Shown: positions 60,793 to 64,000 of the stretch, in pieces
How positions within the stretch are numbered: position 1 is the first letter of the stretch
How the letters are laid out: each line of letters begins with the position of its first letter
Source of the DNA: Occultella glacieicola
Lineage (GTDB): Bacteria > Actinomycetota > Actinomycetes > Actinomycetales > Beutenbergiaceae
DNA: 64,000 bases
Direction: 5' to 3'
Assembly: GCF_004353825.1 (NCBI RefSeq)
Contig: NZ_SMNA01000013.1
Span: forward strand, 90,081 to 154,080
The notes under the pieces: model-generated
Told to the model about the DNA's origin: nothing
The model's input: only the letters and a program-made list of their open reading frames with translations
The model's database searches: none
Program-made: the position numbers and the translations under genes

Positions 60793-61581
60793 ATGAACCC
60801 TCCTGCCGCACGCACGGCCCTGATCACCGGCGCGAGCCGTGGCATCGGTAGGCACCTCGCCCTCGGGCTGGCGGACGCCGGCCTGGACGTGGCCCTCCTC
60901 GCTCGTGACGTCGACCGGCTCACCGGGGTGGCCGAGGAGGTCGAAGCGCGCGGCCGCCGGGCCGTGGTCCTGGCCGGGGACGTCACCGACCGGGTCGCCG
61001 TCGACGCCGCCGTCTCGGAAGCCGAGTACGCCCTCGGAGGAGTCGACCTGCTGGTCAACAACGCGGGTCTGGTGGACCCCGAGGTGCCGCTCTGGGAGGC
61101 GGATCCCGAGGAGTGGCAGCGAGTCCTGGTCACCGATGTGTACGGACCGTTCCTGCTGGCCCGGGCCGTGGTACCCGGCATGCTCGGCCGTGGCGGCGGG
61201 CGGGTGGTCGATCTCAACTCCGGTGCCGGCACCCGTGACACCCCGGACATGAGCGCCTACAACGTGGCCAAGACCGCGTTGTTCCGCATCGGTGGCGGAT
61301 TGCACGAGGCCGGGTTCTCGCGAGGGCTACGAGCCTTCGAGGTGGCCCCGGGGGTGGTTCCGACCGACATGTCGACGGGGATGCGCATGCACGCGGGCCG
61401 CACCGACTGGACCCCACCCGAGGCCGTGGTGGACATTGTGGCCGCCATCGCCGCAGGAGAACTCGACAACCTGTCCGGGTGCTACCTGCGCGCCGGCTCC
61501 GACACCGTCGAGGACCTCCGCACCCGAGCCGGGGCCGGCCCGCAGGCCGGGCGTCGGCTGCGGGTCACCGACTGGGTCTGA
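60793..61581 (+). CDS. Short-chain dehydrogenase/reductase (SDR)
   Basis: A 262-residue oxidoreductase with the Rossmann motif TGASRGIG, NNAG, a catalytic Ser in LNSGAG and the YNVAK pair. Arg-containing LARDVDRL after beta-2 favours NADP. The protein is of usual SDR length. It diverges from the cupin across 83 bp and converges with the transporter gene, so it has no operon context. Confidence 0.9.
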   Translation: MNPPAARTALITGASRGIGRHLALGLADAGLDVALLARDVDRLTGVAEEVEARGRRAVVLAGDVTDRVAVDAAVSEAEYALGGVDLLVNNAGLVDPEVPLWEADPEEWQRVLVTDVYGPFLLARAVVPGMLGRGGGRVVDLNSGAGTRDTPDMSAYNVAKTALFRIGGGLHEAGFSRGLRAFEVAPGVVPTDMSTGMRMHAGRTDWTPPEAVVDIVAAIAAGELDNLSGCYLRAGSDTVEDLRTRAGAGPQAGRRLRVTDWV

Positions 61582-61619
61582 GCAAGGGCTCGGACCTCGA
61601 TCGTCCGGGTCGACGATTG

Positions 61620-63020
61620 TCAGCCGGTGATCGGCGGCTGCTCGAGCGCGGTGTCGTGGTGGTCGTGCGGGCGCACCCGGACCAACAGGAGTAGTCCGAT
61701 GAGCAGCACCAGGATGATGCCGAGGATGCCCCAGTACTGGGCCTCGTCCCTGGTCTGCCCGGTGAGCGTGGCGCCGATCAGGATCGCGGTCGAGAACGCG
61801 GCGGGCGCCATGAAGCTGACCGCCCGACCCGTGGTTGCGTACAGGCCGAACACCTCGCCCTCGCGCCCCGCCGGGATCAGGCGAGCCAGGAACGTGCGGG
61901 AGGCGGACTGTGCTGGCCCCACGAAGATGCACAGGATCAGCCCGAGGACCCAGAACACCGTGGTCCCGCCGGACTGAAGGAAGAAGATGAGCGTGCCGGC
62001 GATGATCATGCAGGTCAGGGACAACATGATGACGCGCTTGGGGCCGAGGCGGTCATCCAGGGCCCCGAAGGCGATCGTGGCGACCCCGGCGACGACATTG
62101 GCCACGACGCCGAAGATGATCACCTGCCCGGCGCTGAAGCCGAACACGCCTGCGGCGATCACACCGCCGAAGGTGAACACACCGGCCAGGCCGTCGCGGA
62201 ACACGGCCGAGGCGATCAGGAAGAAGACGGTGTTACGGTCTGCGCGCCAGAGGTCGGCGATGGTGCGGAAGAGCAGCCGGTACGACTCGATCAGCCCCGG
62301 ATTCGCGGTCCGGCGGGCGGTGTTGCGGGGCTTGTCCCGGATCGTCAGAATCACCGGTAGCGAGAAGATCAGTGTCCAGGCGGCGCAGAGCAGCATGGTG
62401 ACCCGGACGTCCATGCCGTCCTCGCTGGTGATGCCGAACACGCCGACGTCGGGGTTGATCAGGCCGAAATAGACCATCAGCAGGAGCACGATCCCGCCGA
62501 TGTAGCCCAGGCCCCAGCCGAGCCCCGACACCCGCCCGACCGTGCTGGCGGTGGAGATCTCGTTGAGCATGGCGTTGTAGTTGACGGATGCGAACTCGAA
62601 CGCAATGTTGCCGCCTGCCAGCAGGAGCAGACCCAGCCAGAGGTACTCGGGTGCGGGTTGGACGAAGAACAGGCCTGCCGAGGCGATCACGACGAGCAGC
62701 GTGTTTACGGTGAGCCACAGGGTGCGGCGCCCCGCACGGTCCGCGCTCTGGCCCGTGATCGGTGCGAACAGGGCGATGAGCACGCCGGCTCCGGCGAGCA
62801 CCCAACCGAGAGTGGATTCCGCGCCGGGGCCGAACGCGTCCGAGGTGATGTAGACCGTGAAGACGAACGTGGTGATCACCGCGTTGAACGCGGCGGACCC
62901 CCAGTCCCAGAGGGCCCAGGCGGTCACCGGCCAGGTCAGGATCCGGGGCGGTGCGCTCGGATGTTCGGCGGCGTCCGGCCGGCCCGCCTGGGCGGCCGCA
63001 GCCTTGTTCGTCTCGTCCAT
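61620..63020 (-). CDS. UMF1/MFS-family transporter
   Basis: A 466-residue membrane protein with about 12 segments. The early WALWDWGSAAFNAVITTFVF block and the ADRAGRR and LDDRLGPKRV cytoplasmic loops match the UMF1 (Atg22-like) branch of the major facilitator superfamily. ATG 63020 is used because TACGTT lies 7 nt upstream; the N-terminus to 63062 would overlap the promoter. The cargo is unknown; efflux of amino acids or drugs has been suggested for relatives. Confidence 0.9.
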   Translation of the reverse strand: MDETNKAAAAQAGRPDAAEHPSAPPRILTWPVTAWALWDWGSAAFNAVITTFVFTVYITSDAFGPGAESTLGWVLAGAGVLIALFAPITGQSADRAGRRTLWLTVNTLLVVIASAGLFFVQPAPEYLWLGLLLLAGGNIAFEFASVNYNAMLNEISTASTVGRVSGLGWGLGYIGGIVLLLMVYFGLINPDVGVFGITSEDGMDVRVTMLLCAAWTLIFSLPVILTIRDKPRNTARRTANPGLIESYRLLFRTIADLWRADRNTVFFLIASAVFRDGLAGVFTFGGVIAAGVFGFSAGQVIIFGVVANVVAGVATIAFGALDDRLGPKRVIMLSLTCMIIAGTLIFFLQSGGTTVFWVLGLILCIFVGPAQSASRTFLARLIPAGREGEVFGLYATTGRAVSFMAPAAFSTAILIGATLTGQTRDEAQYWGILGIILVLLIGLLLLVRVRPHDHHDTALEQPPITG

Positions 63021-63021
63021 G

Positions 63022-63040
63022 GAGACAAACGTAGAGACAA
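63022..63040 (-). promoter_or_regulatory. Leaderless promoter and paired 7-mers of the UMF1 transporter
   Basis: TACGTT (63033-63028) fits TANNNT and is 7 nt before the ATG. GAGACAA occurs directly at 63022-63028 and 63034-63040 (12-bp spacing), overlapping the -10, so a repressor could bind there. Confidence 0.4.
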
Positions 63041-63234
63041 CCCGCGTCCAGATGGTGTCCAACGAGCCAACGGCGTGGGCCGGGCGTGGCGCCGAGTGAG
63101 CCCCCTGGGGTGGTGCAACTAGCCGGTGGCGCTTCCCACCGGGACCCCGGCCCCGACGTGCTGACTACGAGGGCCGGCGCCTACCGGCTCGGCGCGAGCA
63201 GGGCGGGCGGCGATGCGACGCACTGCGGTCCCGG

Positions 63235-64000
63235 TCAGTTCCACGGCGTCTCGGTGGGGTGGATCTCGGTGCCGTCGTGTCGGTAGAAGTGCCAGCGGCC
63301 GGCTTGTCGGGTCATGGTGATGTTGTGGGTGTGGACCCAGCGGTGGTGGTAGTAGCACAGGAGTGCGGCTTGGTCGAGGTCGGTGTCGCCGCCGTTGCTC
63401 CACCATCGGGTGGCGTGGTGGGACTCGGTGCGTTCGGGTGGGACGGTGCAGTCGGGTGCGGTGCAGTGCCGGTCCCGGGTGATGAGGGCTCGGCGTTGGG
63501 AGGGGGTGAACAGCCGGTGCGCGCGGCCGTGGTTGATGACCTCGTTGTCGGGGCTGAAGATGATCCGGTAGACCTCGCCGGAGCAGTTGATGATCCGTTC
63601 GAGTAGGTCCCGGGGTACTGGGCCGGTGTTGTCGGTGAAGGTCGCGGGTCCGCGGGTGAGTAGCCCGGCCCAGTCCTTGGTGGCAGGAGCGGCAGGAGCG
63701 GTGGCGGGAGTGGGCGTGGGTGCGCCGGTAGCGGGCGGGGCGGCCGTGGGCGCAGTTGTGCCGTCGTGGCCGGTCGGGGGCTCGGGTGCTTGCGTGGGAG
63801 CCTCGGTCGGGCCGGCTGGAGACTCGGCGCCGGCGGCAGCGTCAGCGGCGGCAGGCGGGGTGGCTGTGGGCGTAGTTGTCTCGTTGGTGCTGGTCGGGGG
63901 CTCGGGTGCTTGCGCGGGAGCCTCGGCCGGGCTGGCGGGGTCGAGTCCGGGCAGGGGGTCGGCCACCGGTGCCGCACCGGCCGCGGCGGTGCCGGCCGCG
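63235..64000 (-). CDS. DUF222/HNH endonuclease-like protein, C-terminal part, truncated by window edge
   Basis: The frame is open from base 64000 to the stop at 63235, giving at least 255 residues, with the DUF222 domain outside the window. The end is an HNH nuclease-like domain: RDRHCTAPDCTVPPERTESH, HHATRWW and LLCYYHHRWVHTHN hold the paired Cys and His residues. Upstream is a Pro/Ala/Thr-rich linker with a 40-residue tandem duplication. Such genes are multicopy in actinomycetes and of unknown role. Apparent starts inside the window (63966) are not real. Confidence 0.85.
   Translation of the reverse strand, partial: AAGTAAAGAAPVADPLPGLDPASPAEAPAQAPEPPTSTNETTTPTATPPAAADAAAGAESPAGPTEAPTQAPEPPTGHDGTTAPTAAPPATGAPTPTPATAPAAPATKDWAGLLTRGPATFTDNTGPVPRDLLERIINCSGEVYRIIFSPDNEVINHGRAHRLFTPSQRRALITRDRHCTAPDCTVPPERTESHHATRWWSNGGDTDLDQAALLCYYHHRWVHTHNITMTRQAGRWHFYRHDGTEIHPTETPWN
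63721..63940. repeat. 120-bp-period tandem duplication in the DUF222/HNH linker
   Basis: Bases from about 63730-63819 and 63850-63939 align at a 120-bp offset with scattered changes, and the 20-bp core GGTCGGGGGCTCGGGTGCTT is identical. The duplication preserves frame and encodes a 40-residue Pro/Ala/Thr repeat. Confidence 0.7.

Overview
The window is GC-rich DNA with dense, often 4-base-overlapping genes and many GTG starts. It carries a WhiB regulator and several apparent leaderless promoters (TANNNT about 7 nt before ATG/GTG). This points to an actinomycete, probably a Micrococcales-type soil or plant-associated organism; the order is inferred. The block from about 18.5 to 39.0 kb keeps a gene order I recognise from Mycobacterium tuberculosis Rv3683 back to Rv3649: metallophosphoesterase, ponA2, whiB4, RidA-like, crp, ephE-like hydrolase, acs, ssd/tadA/tadB/tadC/DUF4244/TadE/TadG-like and a DUF1998 helicase. 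This looks like chromosomal backbone with accessory catabolic islands on both sides. No insertion sequence, prophage or CRISPR array was seen.

Layout. 1-890: 5' part of an S9-type peptidase (minus). 1.1-5.4 kb: methylcitrate (propionate) operon gntR-prpD-prpB-prpC, closed by a 19-bp hairpin. 5.5-6.2 kb: a short-chain dehydrogenase (minus). 6.4-15.0 kb: a six-gene operon with a dipeptide/oligosaccharide-type ABC importer (lipoprotein, two permeases, two ATPases), a LacI regulator and an FAD-dependent oxidoreductase, overlapping from the second permease onward. 15.06-16.3 kb: class I DAHP synthase preceded by a 20-codon leader ORF with consecutive Tyr-Trp-Phe codons and hairpins, a probable attenuator. 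16.4-18.45 kb: Nudix hydrolase, uracil/xanthine permease, tRNA-Pro(CGG). 18.5-39.0 kb: the conserved cell-envelope, Crp, acetyl-CoA synthetase and Tad-pilus block, with a methyltransferase and a TetR/VOC pair inserted. 39.05-40.8 kb: NAD synthetase and a PEP-mutase/isocitrate-lyase-family enzyme. 40.9-49.6 kb: sugar locus with intracellular GH5 and GH3 enzymes, a TetR regulator and an LplABC-type importer. 49.7-53.5 kb: two tandem copies of an ECF sigma factor plus a one-pass membrane partner. 53.6-56.4 kb: anaerobic ribonucleotide reductase nrdD-nrdG behind two NrdR-like boxes 32 bp apart. 56.4-63.1 kb: a beta-propeller protein, a membrane pyrophosphatase, a cupin, a second SDR and a UMF1-type transporter. 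63.2-64.0 kb: C-terminal part of a DUF222/HNH protein.

How the genes work together. prpDBC turns propionyl-CoA into pyruvate and succinate under a FadR-type repressor that probably reads TGTATAC sites. Crp has a near-consensus site in its own promoter, and acs, a carbon-flux gene, lies close by. In the sugar locus, LplABC probably imports beta-linked oligosaccharides that the signal-less GH5 and GH3 split in the cytoplasm. The Tad genes encode a monoderm Flp-like pilus or secretion machine that lacks a local prepilin peptidase. The sigma-factor pairs look like a self-contained surface-signalling module.

The strongest candidates for something under-described are the aromatic leader peptide before DAHP synthase, the duplicated ECF/membrane-protein pairs, the phased CACGTG decamers upstream of acs, and the FAD enzyme built into the importer operon.
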